Of a stretch of DNA of 11,314 nucleotides, positions 1 to 6,314 are shown piece after piece (positions within the stretch are counted from its first letter, which is position 1; every line of letters begins with the position of its first letter). Source of the DNA: Treponema sp. (GTDB lineage: Bacteria; Spirochaetota; Spirochaetia; Treponematales; Breznakiellaceae); assembly GCA_031283505.1 (NCBI GenBank), contig JAITBO010000212.1:1-11314 (forward strand). Direction: 5' to 3'. The notes below the pieces were generated by a model that worked only from the letters and a program-made list of their open reading frames with translations, was not told the DNA's origin and ran no database searches. A program made the position numbers and the translations under genes.

Positions 1-401
1 GCTATCGCTATCTTGTTCATCTGGACCATTAGTTTCTCAAGGTTCTCACTCTTTATCCTTGATATGTATTTTTGAAATACCTGGAAACTGTACGGTTTGT
101 ACGGGTCTGTTTTCACAAATTGTTCGCATATCCGCGAATCCGTCTGGGCGAACTCCAGTTCCCGGTAATCAAGGCCTTTAATTTCTTTATAAAGAGCGGC
201 CCGGACTATTTGTTCGACACTCGGTGAATCCCCGCGCCCTAAATTATTCTCATTCCTCCCTCCGGTTATATCCTGTTCAACTATTTTATATAATTCCGGA
301 TGTGCTTCCAGAATGGTATCCAATAACCCAAACTCGGGATTCCGCGACCAGTTTGCTTCTTCAAACTTTAATACCAACGGTTGAAATAATTTCATTTTCA
401 T
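1..401 (-). CDS. Partial transposase, N-terminal part (ISNCY/IS1182-like, DUF772-type)
   Basis: An open frame runs leftward from an ATG at 401-399 (a second in-frame ATG lies at 395-393) off the window edge, giving about 133 residues with no stop. The protein begins MKMKLFQPLVLKFEEANW and contains VEQIVRAALYKEIKGLDYRE followed by a short acidic and aromatic stretch. That layout (VEQxxR…K…KGLxYREL) is typical of the N-terminal DUF772-like domain of DDE transposases of the ISNCY, IS1182 and IS5 type. The catalytic DDE core would lie beyond the window, so I cannot say whether the gene is intact. No clear Shine-Dalgarno precedes the ATG, which is common for transposases. Family membership is from remembered resemblance only; the exact IS family is uncertain. 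Confidence 0.7.
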   Translation of the reverse strand, partial: MKMKLFQPLVLKFEEANWSRNPEFGLLDTILEAHPELYKIVEQDITGGRNENNLGRGDSPSVEQIVRAALYKEIKGLDYRELEFAQTDSRICEQFVKTDPYKPYSFQVFQKYISRIKSENLEKLMVQMNKIAI

Positions 402-670
402 GGTTTTGATTATTTCACTTTTTTATCTTTTTTGCAATATATCGCAAAAAATATTTTGCCTTTTTCAACCACTCTTTTTGACTATATAGACAGACTCTAT
501 ATATTGTCATGCTGTTTTTCATAAGTCAAGACATTACAAGGAATTAGGTGAAAAAAAGTGCCTGGAAGGGGTAAATTCGGGCGGAGTTAGGATTTAACAC
601 ACTTCACATCCTACCACATTAGGGGAAATCCGCAAATTTGCAAAACATTGAAAAAAATGAAAAATATGTG
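402..670. other. AT-rich intergenic region beside the transposase
   Basis: No gene is visible. It holds two AT-rich palindromes: TTTTTTGC (428-435) with GCAAAAAA (444-451), and TATATAGA (483-490) with TCTATATA (496-503, 5-nt loop). There is also a perfect 10-bp palindrome GCAAATTTGC (632-641), 30 bp upstream of the -35 box of the sugar-cluster promoter. The first two could belong to the end or promoter region of the transposon; the third is a possible operator. The outer end of the insertion sequence could not be located because its other end lies outside the window. Confidence 0.4.
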
Positions 671-699
671 TTGACAAAATTATCTCCCCGTGATAAACT
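671..699 (+). promoter_or_regulatory. Sigma-70 promoter for the sugar-utilisation cluster
   Basis: A consensus -35 box TTGACA (671-676) is followed by a 17-bp spacer and a -10 box TAAACT (694-699, 4 of 6 matches to TATAAT). It lies in an AT-rich stretch and points toward the plus-strand gene cluster. It is the best-scoring promoter I see upstream of the oxidoreductase gene. If used, transcription would begin near 706 and give a leader of about 500 nt. Confidence 0.6.
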
Positions 700-779
700 A
701 TGTTCATTCGGTTTTTTTATGCTTAGTGAGTTCGCCTACGGGCTCCGATAGTTTTGATCTTTATCGATAGGAGGGTGAT

Positions 780-962
780 ATGGTCTTGCTCAAAAATACT
801 ATAGAACTGTCCGTTACCCCCCCCTACCGGCTTATCTTGGGTTCTAAAGTCAAGTCCCCCGTTTCTTTTCTGTTCTTTTTTCTTCTCACCTTTCAATTCC
901 CCTGCGGTAACGCCGCGGTTCCTGGCATTCCCTGTCCTGTACTCCACAGGGGGGCGTCATGA
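780..962 (+). CDS. Candidate small ORF in the leader (60 residues, unrecognised)
   Basis: ATG at 780 is preceded by a full AGGAGG (769-774) at 5-nt spacing, about 75 nt after the predicted transcription start. The predicted peptide is 60 residues with one hydrophobic stretch (about residues 28-40, rich in Phe and Leu) and a Cys- and Pro-containing tail. I recognise no family. The strong ribosome site and promoter argue for translation. The odd composition, and the fact that the opposite strand is also open in two frames here, argue that it may be chance or a decayed sequence. It could be a leader peptide for the downstream operon. Confidence 0.25.
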   Translation: MVLLKNTIELSVTPPYRLILGSKVKSPVSFLFFFLLTFQFPCGNAAVPGIPCPVLHRGAS

Positions 963-1139
963 CGGGATTGATACGCTGATCTCATGCAGCCGCCCAAGGG
1001 CGATTTTCTGGTGGTTTCACAAAGAGGTTCCGGAGCAACGCACATTCCGCCGCGAATGTCGTTGTTCTGAGGATTTACTAAACGCAGGACCAGCCGCCCG
1101 ATGAAGGGCCGTTCCCGGCGAATAGTCCTCTTAAAATAC

Positions 1140-1177
1140 GTCCGTGAACCGGACCCCATCCGTGGATAACCGGATGG
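1140..1177 (+). promoter_or_regulatory. Tandem hairpins immediately before the oxidoreductase ribosome site
   Basis: Two stem-loops follow each other. The first is GTCCG (1140-1144) with CGGAC (1150-1154) around the loop TGAAC. The second is CCATCCG (1156-1162) with CGGATGG (1171-1177) around an 8-nt loop. The second ends about 11 nt before the AAGGAGGA Shine-Dalgarno (1188-1195). The placement suggests a structured 5' leader that could affect translation initiation or mRNA stability. I see no match to a named riboswitch class. The rest of 963-1139 is GC-rich with several smaller stems and no gene that I can support. Confidence 0.4.
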
Positions 1178-1202
1178 ATATTTATTGAAGGAGGAGAACG
1201 AT

Positions 1203-2342
1203 ATGGAAAAATTTAAGAAGGTAAAAACCGCAGTAATAGGTTGCGGTATGATTAGTAATATTTATCTACAAAACATGAAAACGATTTTTGAGATACTGGA
1301 TCTTGTGGGTTGTTATGATGTGATACCGGAGCGAATGGAAGCCCAGGCGAAAAAATACGGGATCAAACCTATGACGATGGAAGAAATCCTCTTGGATAAA
1401 AACATAGAACTGGTGGTGAATCTGACCACTCCCGCCTTTCATCACCAGGTAACCAAACAGGCGCTGAATGCGGGTAAAAACGTATATTCCGAGAAACCTA
1501 TAGATCTGTCCATAGAAGCAGCCCGGGAACTGGTACAACTGGCGGATACTAAAGGGGTACTTTACGGCAGCGCGCCGGATACTTTTATGGGTTCCGCAAT
1601 ACAGACCGCGCGGTTCGCCCTGGACAGCGGCCTTATCGGGGAAATCAGTTCCTGCTATGCCACATTGAACCGGGATTCTGGTTTATTGGCGGAACGGTTT
1701 CCTTTTACCGCTCTGCCCGGCGGGGGTATCGGCCTGGATGTAGGAGTGTATTACCTCACCGCCCTTTTGAGTATCCTTGGTCCGGTTACGGAGGTCTGCG
1801 GTTTTGTCAAAACCTTGCATCCAGAGCGGAAACATTACCTTGTGTCCCGACCTGATTTTGGTGAATCTTTTACTTTGCAGGCGGAGAACATGGTTTCCGG
1901 TAGCTTCCACTTTGCCGACGGGGCCATAGGTTCCGTACATTTTAATTCCAACAGTATCCAAAACGAAAAGCCCCAGATGGTCCTCTACGGTTCCGAAGGG
2001 ATATTGTATATGCCAGATCCCAACCAGTTCGGCGGTGAGATAAAGATATTACTGAAAGGCCAGACCGAGCCTTTTACTCTTCCCCCCACCCATGCCTATA
2101 CGGATAATTGTCGGGGCATTGGACCTGCGGAACTGGCCTGGTCCCTCCGCAAGGGACGAAAACCCCGGACGAGTAAAGAGATGGCGTTCCATGTCCTGGA
2201 GCTGCTGCTGGGGCTGTATCAAAGCTGCGACACCAAAACCTTTTATGCCATGACCTCGACCTTTGAACGTCCGGCGGCGATTCCCCGGGGTTACCTGGGG
2301 GACAACTACGGCATGGAAGCCGAGGCGGGCCTGGCACTTTAG
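1203..2342 (+). CDS. Gfo/Idh/MocA family NAD(P)-dependent oxidoreductase
   Basis: A 379-residue cytoplasmic sugar or polyol dehydrogenase of the Gfo/Idh/MocA family (usual length 330-400), which reversibly oxidises a hydroxyl of a cyclic sugar, inositol or glycoside using NAD(P). The N-terminal Rossmann fold shows the dinucleotide motif VIGCGMIS (residues 11-18). The family EKP motif is at residues 97-99, with the catalytic Lys at 98. The C-terminal domain has GGGIGLDVGVYY (residues 173-184), where the Asp and the following aromatic residues sit at the usual substrate site; a Tyr replaces the His common in other members. The start is ATG 1203, with AAGGAGGA at 1188-1195; an in-frame TTG at 1185 lies inside that ribosome site and is not credible. 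It is the first gene of the cluster, 46 bp ahead of the first TIM-barrel gene. The substrate is unknown; inositol-, glucose- or glycoside-3-dehydrogenase-like roles are all possible. Confidence 0.88.
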   Translation: MEKFKKVKTAVIGCGMISNIYLQNMKTIFEILDLVGCYDVIPERMEAQAKKYGIKPMTMEEILLDKNIELVVNLTTPAFHHQVTKQALNAGKNVYSEKPIDLSIEAARELVQLADTKGVLYGSAPDTFMGSAIQTARFALDSGLIGEISSCYATLNRDSGLLAERFPFTALPGGGIGLDVGVYYLTALLSILGPVTEVCGFVKTLHPERKHYLVSRPDFGESFTLQAENMVSGSFHFADGAIGSVHFNSNSIQNEKPQMVLYGSEGILYMPDPNQFGGEIKILLKGQTEPFTLPPTHAYTDNCRGIGPAELAWSLRKGRKPRTSKEMAFHVLELLLGLYQSCDTKTFYAMTSTFERPAAIPRGYLGDNYGMEAEAGLAL

Positions 2343-2388
2343 AAATACATCGAAAAAATAACCGTGCTTAGATTAATTAGGAGGGAAA

Positions 2389-3120
2389 ATGAATATCGCG
2401 TTGCAGCTTTGGTCGTTAAAAGAAAAGGCGGAAACGGATTTTGCCTATGCCCTGGAATTAACCGCAAAGGCGGGATACGGGGGGGTAGAATTCGCCGGGT
2501 ACTACGGCCATACCCCTGAACAGCTTGGGGAATTGCTCCGCACGTACCGGCTTGAACCGGTAAGCGCCCATGTTGGTATGTCCCGTTTGCGGGAATCCCT
2601 GGAGGAGGAATTGTCCTATGCGAAGAAGCTGGGATACCGGATGATTGTCTGCCCCTGGTCGGAGTGTAAATCGGAAGCGGAAATAATCGGAACCGCGGAA
2701 TTCTTGGAATCCTGTGCACAAAAGGCCGCAAAAGAGGGCATTATTATCGGCTACCACAACCATGATCAGGAATTCAGGCGGTTTGGCGGGAAGTACGCTA
2801 TGGATATTCTTCTGGAAAATATGCCGTCCGTTCAATTTGAGCCGGATGTATTCTGGATTGCCTATGCGGGCGTTGACCCGGTGGAGTATATTACGCCTCT
2901 GGCCGCCGCCGGACGGATTTGCGCTATCCACGCCAAAGAACTTGCGAGGGAAGGTAAAGAGAATGTCTATATCGGCCAAGGGCGTATTGATTTCGCGGGA
3001 ATTGCCGCCCTTTGTCCTCCGTCACAGTATCCCTACATTGTTGAACAGGAAGAATTCTCAGGCGATTATTTCGATGGCATTTCCCAAAGCTATCACGGGT
3101 TAAAAAAGATCCTCGGCTAA
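2389..3120 (+). CDS. Xylose isomerase-like TIM-barrel protein (sugar phosphate isomerase/epimerase family)
   Basis: A 243-residue protein of the AP_endonuc_2 / xylose-isomerase-like TIM-barrel superfamily. Characterised members include hydroxypyruvate isomerase, IolE and IolI, ketose 3-epimerases and some glycoside-cleaving enzymes. It opens with MNIALQLWSLKEKAE, the usual first strand. Expected metal or active-site residues are visible: Glu34 (GGVEFAG), His61 (SAHVG), the GYHNHDQEF block (residues 121-129), Asp153 with Trp156 (EPDVFW), His181 with Lys183 (IHAKE), IGQGRIDF (195-202) and Glu219 (VEQEEF). The ribosome site AGGAGG (2379-2384) fixes ATG 2389. It has no signal peptide, so it is cytoplasmic. 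It is slightly shorter than its neighbour at 3236-4090 and clearly diverged from it, so the two probably catalyse different steps. The exact reaction cannot be told from sequence. Confidence 0.85.
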   Translation: MNIALQLWSLKEKAETDFAYALELTAKAGYGGVEFAGYYGHTPEQLGELLRTYRLEPVSAHVGMSRLRESLEEELSYAKKLGYRMIVCPWSECKSEAEIIGTAEFLESCAQKAAKEGIIIGYHNHDQEFRRFGGKYAMDILLENMPSVQFEPDVFWIAYAGVDPVEYITPLAAAGRICAIHAKELAREGKENVYIGQGRIDFAGIAALCPPSQYPYIVEQEEFSGDYFDGISQSYHGLKKILG

Positions 3121-3171
3121 ATCCGTCATTCCCGAAAAACAAGATACTGCCGGGGATGATATGGAAAAATA

Positions 3172-3205
3172 GGGTTATCCGAAAACTTCAGTTTCCGGAT
3201 AACTT
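3172..3205 (+). repeat. Long hairpin between the two TIM-barrel genes
   Basis: GTTATCCGAAAAC (3174-3186) pairs with GTTTCCGGATAAC (3191-3203) around a TTCA loop: 13 positions with one mismatch, extendable by two G-U pairs. No T-tract follows, so it is not a standard terminator. Its apex AAAACTTCAGTTT recurs exactly in the hairpin at 10647-10676, which marks it as a dispersed palindromic repeat. In the mRNA it could modulate stability between the two cistrons. The rest of the 115-bp gap (3121-3235) holds only the next ribosome site. Confidence 0.65.
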
Positions 3206-3235
3206 CCACTAAAAAACATTGTGAAGGAGGAGACC

Positions 3236-4090
3236 ATGAAAGTTGGCATTCAATTGTATTCCGTAAGAAACCACATGGAAAAGGATCCCATCGGAACCAT
3301 ACGGCATGTGACGGAGGCGGGATACCGTTACCTTGAGGTGGCAAACCACAACGCCGATAAAGACAGCGGTGTAGGATTTGGAGTAGAGGCGAAGGAAATC
3401 AAGAAGGTTCTGGAGGGTACCGGAGCGCGGATTGTTAGCGCCCATATAGCCCCCTTTAATACAAAAATTATCAAACCGGTGCTGGAATATTTTGTGGAAC
3501 TGGGAAGTACCTATATTGTAGCGCCTATGGATTTTTTTAAGGATAAGGCCGATGTACTTGCCAAATGCAAGGTGTACAACGAACTGGCCGGGCTTTGTGC
3601 GGATGCGGGAATGAAATTTCTGTACCATAATCATTTCCATGAATTTCAAATTTTTGACAACAAAACAATTTTTGATCTTATCATGGAGAATACCGATCCG
3701 GCGCTGGTGGGGGTGGAATTGGATACCTACTGGGCAGCCAGAGGCGGCCAGGATCCAATAAAATTACTGGTGAAATACCGGGAGCGGATACGGCTGATCC
3801 ATCAGAAGGACTTCCCTGCCGCCTGGCGGGACAAGATCAATCTGATCGATTCGGTTAATAAGAACAAAATCGCTGTGGACAGAAACTATTTTATGGGCGT
3901 TGTGTCCCCCGAAACCTTTACCGAAATAGGCACCGGGATTCTACCCATCCAGGAGATCATAAAAACGGGGAACCAGGACTGTAAAACGGAATATATCGTT
4001 CTGGAACAAGACTTTAGTCAGCATGATGAATACGAAAGCATTAGTATCAGTATGGAAAGTTTCAAAAAATTTACCGGTATTGAGTGGTAA
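3236..4090 (+). CDS. Second xylose isomerase-like TIM-barrel protein (sugar phosphate isomerase/epimerase family)
   Basis: A 284-residue member of the same TIM-barrel superfamily as its upstream neighbour, with the opening MKVGIQLYSVRNHM typical of the group. Probable metal or active-site residues: Glu34 (YLEVAN), His70 (SAHIAPF), the LYHNHFHEF block (129-137), Glu161/Asp163/Trp166 (VELDTYW), His189 with Lys191 and Asp192 (HQKD), IGTG (231-234) and Glu257 (VLEQD). AGGAGG at 3225-3230 lies 5 nt before ATG 3236. An in-frame GTG at 3221 precedes the ribosome site and is rejected. It has no signal peptide, so it is cytoplasmic. Having two such proteins beside a Gfo/Idh/MocA oxidoreductase recalls inositol catabolism sets (IolG with IolE and IolI) and 3-keto-glycoside processing sets; the sequence does not decide between them. 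Confidence 0.85.
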   Translation: MKVGIQLYSVRNHMEKDPIGTIRHVTEAGYRYLEVANHNADKDSGVGFGVEAKEIKKVLEGTGARIVSAHIAPFNTKIIKPVLEYFVELGSTYIVAPMDFFKDKADVLAKCKVYNELAGLCADAGMKFLYHNHFHEFQIFDNKTIFDLIMENTDPALVGVELDTYWAARGGQDPIKLLVKYRERIRLIHQKDFPAAWRDKINLIDSVNKNKIAVDRNYFMGVVSPETFTEIGTGILPIQEIIKTGNQDCKTEYIVLEQDFSQHDEYESISISMESFKKFTGIEW

Positions 4091-4174
4091 AAATCACCCG
4101 GCGCTTTCATAGCATATACAGCTTGTTCCCCGGAATAGCTGTCGGGTATTTCTTATTGGTAAAAAACAGGTCGG

Positions 4175-4201
4175 AACAGCCGGGCTGTTTAAAATTTTTT
4201 T
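4175..4201 (+). terminator. Terminator-like hairpin before the binding-protein gene
   Basis: AACAGCC (4175-4181) and GGCTGTT (4183-4189) form a perfect 15-bp interrupted palindrome, followed by TAAAA and seven T residues (4195-4201). It lies directly before the AGGAGGG ribosome site of the next gene. It resembles an intrinsic terminator or attenuator, but the effective loop is small and four A residues separate stem and T-tract, so strength is doubtful. An operator role is the alternative. If active, it would reduce read-through from the isomerase genes into the binding-protein gene. Confidence 0.35.
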
Positions 4202-4214
4202 CAGGAGGGAAAAT

Positions 4215-6032
4215 ATGAAATTGGCAAAGGATGTTGTTTTGCTAATCCTGATTCTTGTGATGAGCGCCGGAATGGTCTTCGCAGGAGGGCAGGAACAAAG
4301 CGGTTCCGGATCATCTGGGGGGGCCGCTTCCACGGTACCGGGGACTCTTCCACGGAAGGAGACTCTGTATTTCAACGGTATGCTCTGGGACAAGGTGAAT
4401 CACTGGAATCCCTATAGTGTGAGCGATCTTACCTTTGGTATTAGTATCACCGCCGGTGAAAAGGGCGATGCCCGGCAGCTTATTTATGAGACCTTGTTTG
4501 TCTACGATATGCTGACCGGCACCCTGAAACCCCAACTGGCGGATTCATACACATGGAACGGCCAGACGCTGACCATCCAGCTTAACCGGAACGTCAAATT
4601 TTGGGACGGTAAACCCATGACCAGCGCCGATGTGGTCAATTCCTATCAGTTGCAAAAAACTTAGGCCACCGTCGATTCCGCCTGGTGGGCCTACATCGAT
4701 TCTGTCGCCGCCCAAGGGGACTATACGGTGGTGATCAAGGGGAGTCCTTCAAGATTTAACCCCAAACAGATTGAAACCTCCATCGGCGGCCTCTACATTA
4801 CTCAGAAGGCGGAGATGGACAAGGTGGTGGCAAAGATCGGGAATAACCCAACCGCCCTGGCCCAGTGGACCAATGTGGCGGGGAATCAGATCGAAACCCA
4901 ATCCGGTACCGGCCCTTACAAACCCTATGTCTGGGATGAAACCAAGGCGGTCCTCCAGCGGGTGGATACATACTGGGGTGTGGCCCGCTATGGTAAGCTC
5001 CCCTCGCCCAAGTACGTAGTTCACGCTATCTATAAAGACAACGCTGCCGGCGACGCGGCCTTCCGCGATGCGGAAGTTGATATTTCCCAGCAGTTTATCT
5101 CCTCGGTCTGGACCATGTTCAACCGGAATATTTCCACTTATATTCCCCAGGCCCCCTACTATTTTCCCGGGGTTATCCCTATGATCGTTTTTAATATCAG
5201 GGATCCCCGGCTTGCCGACTCTGCGGTCCGCAAGGCCATAGCCATGGCCCTGGACTACGACACCATCGGGAAGAACGCTATGTCCGGCTACACCGCCCCT
5301 CTGGTGGCCTCCCTCATGCTCCCCACCCCCGCTGAACAGGCTTTAATTGACGCCAACGCCATTAAACCCTATCAGTGGAGCGGGAACCTTCAGGAAGCGG
5401 TGGCCGCGGCCAACAAGATCCTGGACGACGCCGGCTGGGTCAGAGGGGCGGACGGTATCCGCGCCAAGGGTGGGGTCAAACTTTCCGGCATCCGGGCCGA
5501 ATGTCCCCAGGGCTGGTCCGACTGGAACGCTTCCCTAGAAGTAGTGGCCCAAGCGGGGAAACTGATTGGGATCGATATCCAGACTTATTTCCCCATCGCT
5601 ACGGTATGGACCCAGGATTACCAGAACGGTACTTTTGACATTATTATGTACAGCTACGGTGGAATGGGGATTTCCAGCCCCTGGAGCCGGGCTTACCAAG
5701 CTATGAGCAGCGCCGATCTTCCACCGGAAGGGACCCCTAATACCATTCAGAACTGGGGCCGCTGGATCAATAAAGAAGCTACCGATATTGTTACCCAACT
5801 TGCCAGTGAAACAGACGCCGCCAAACTTAAGCAGCTTTGGACCCGGCTCAACATCATCTACCTTCAGGAAATGCCCTGCGCCGGGCTTATGTACCGCCCC
5901 GGGGTGTTCCACACGGTGAACGAAACCGTGTGGACCGGGTATCCCAAGATGAACGATGGTTCAGGGATTCCCCCGACCCTCTGTATTGACGGTTACGGGA
6001 TCAAGGGTCTTTACAACCTAAGAAACAAGTAA
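4215..6032 (+). pseudogene. Family 5 extracellular solute-binding protein, interrupted by in-frame TAG at codon 150
   Basis: The frame spans 605 sense codons plus the terminal stop and is collinear throughout except for a TAG at 4662-4664. The N-terminus is an export signal (MKLAKD, a hydrophobic core and VFA/GGQ, with likely signal peptidase I cleavage after residue 23; no lipobox Cys), followed by a Gly/Ser linker. Residues 88-148 carry the SBP_bac_5 (OppA/DppA-like) signature: YETLFVYDML, LADSYTW, VKFWDGKPMTSADV. After the stop the frame continues as ATVDSAWWAYIDSV and on through VRKAIAMALDYDTIG to the normal C-terminus, so a single nonsense substitution or sequencing error is the simplest account. 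Such proteins bind oligopeptides, but also sugars or glycosides, for an ABC importer. The ribosome site AGGAGGG (4203-4209) precedes ATG 4215. No permease or ATPase gene follows; a terminator does. An apparent GTG start at 4728 lacks a ribosome site. Confidence 0.85.
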
Positions 6033-6045
6033 CACTCTTTTTACG

Positions 6046-6074
6046 GGCGGCCCCGTGCCGAGGCCGCCTTTTTT
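6046..6074 (+). terminator. Rho-independent terminator of the sugar cluster
   Basis: GGCGGCC (6046-6052) and GGCCGCC (6062-6068) form a GC-only 7-bp stem with a 9-nt loop, followed at once by six T residues (6069-6074). It lies 14 nt after the binding-protein stop codon. It is a textbook intrinsic terminator for the plus-strand cluster. Confidence 0.85.
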
Positions 6075-6075
6075 A

Positions 6076-6310
6076 ATGAAACTTAAAAATCCACCGCCTA
6101 TGGCGGTGGTCATGTACTGACGGGTATGCCATTAGAAAAGCAAAAAGGTTGAGCAATGCGGATATTAATAAATAATTTCATGCAGAAGCGTAGCGGAAAC
6201 CAATTTCAGTATGAAGTATAAGCTGAGTGGAGATCAGTAAAAGCAGGAAGGTATTTTAGGCCCCTTATAGGGGCCTATCCATTCAAGCCACCACCTTTGG
6301 TGGTGGTTGT
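6076..6310 (+). mobile_element. Probable internally deleted IS200/IS605-type element (palindrome-ended remnant)
   Basis: This non-coding segment is bounded by near-identical hairpins: CCACCGCC/GGCGGTGG (6091-6109, loop TAT) and CCACCACC/GGTGGTGG (6288-6306, loop TTT). The arms differ by one compensatory base-pair change. A third hairpin, TAGGCCCC/GGGGCCTA (6257-6277, loop TTATA), is followed 5 nt later by TCAA (6283-6286), the layout of an IS200/IS605 right end with its cleavage tetranucleotide. The stretch 6180-6256 resembles, from memory, the 3' non-coding RNA region next to tnpB genes, but no tnpA or tnpB frame remains. The left boundary is probably near TTAAT (6073-6077). The right boundary is either 6286 or just beyond the last hairpin. 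No terminal inverted repeats or target duplication are expected for this family, and none is seen. Identification is inference; element limits are approximate. Confidence 0.5.
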
Positions 6311-6314
6311 TGAC

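Noticed and set aside
723..1159. Minus-strand open frames at 723-947 and 893-1159 opposite the leader
   Set aside because: They overlap each other in different frames, have no recognised family and no convincing ribosome site, and oppose a good promoter. A decayed gene or intron fragment was considered, but no group II intron domain V or RT motif was found.
1185..1202. TTG at 1185 as the oxidoreductase start
   Set aside because: It overlaps the AAGGAGGA ribosome site (1188-1195), which is correctly spaced for ATG 1203.
3221..3235. GTG at 3221 as the start of the second TIM-barrel protein
   Set aside because: It precedes the AGGAGG (3225-3230) that serves ATG 3236, and homologues begin with the MKVGIQLYS strand.
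4662..4664. TAG decoded as pyrrolysine
   Set aside because: Pyrrolysine occurs mainly in methylamine methyltransferases with a pyl gene set; a family 5 binding protein is not such an enzyme and no pyl genes are seen.
4728..6032. Separate gene beginning at GTG 4728
   Set aside because: It has no ribosome site, it is in frame with the upstream part, and the protein would start in mid-domain; it is the second half of the interrupted binding protein.
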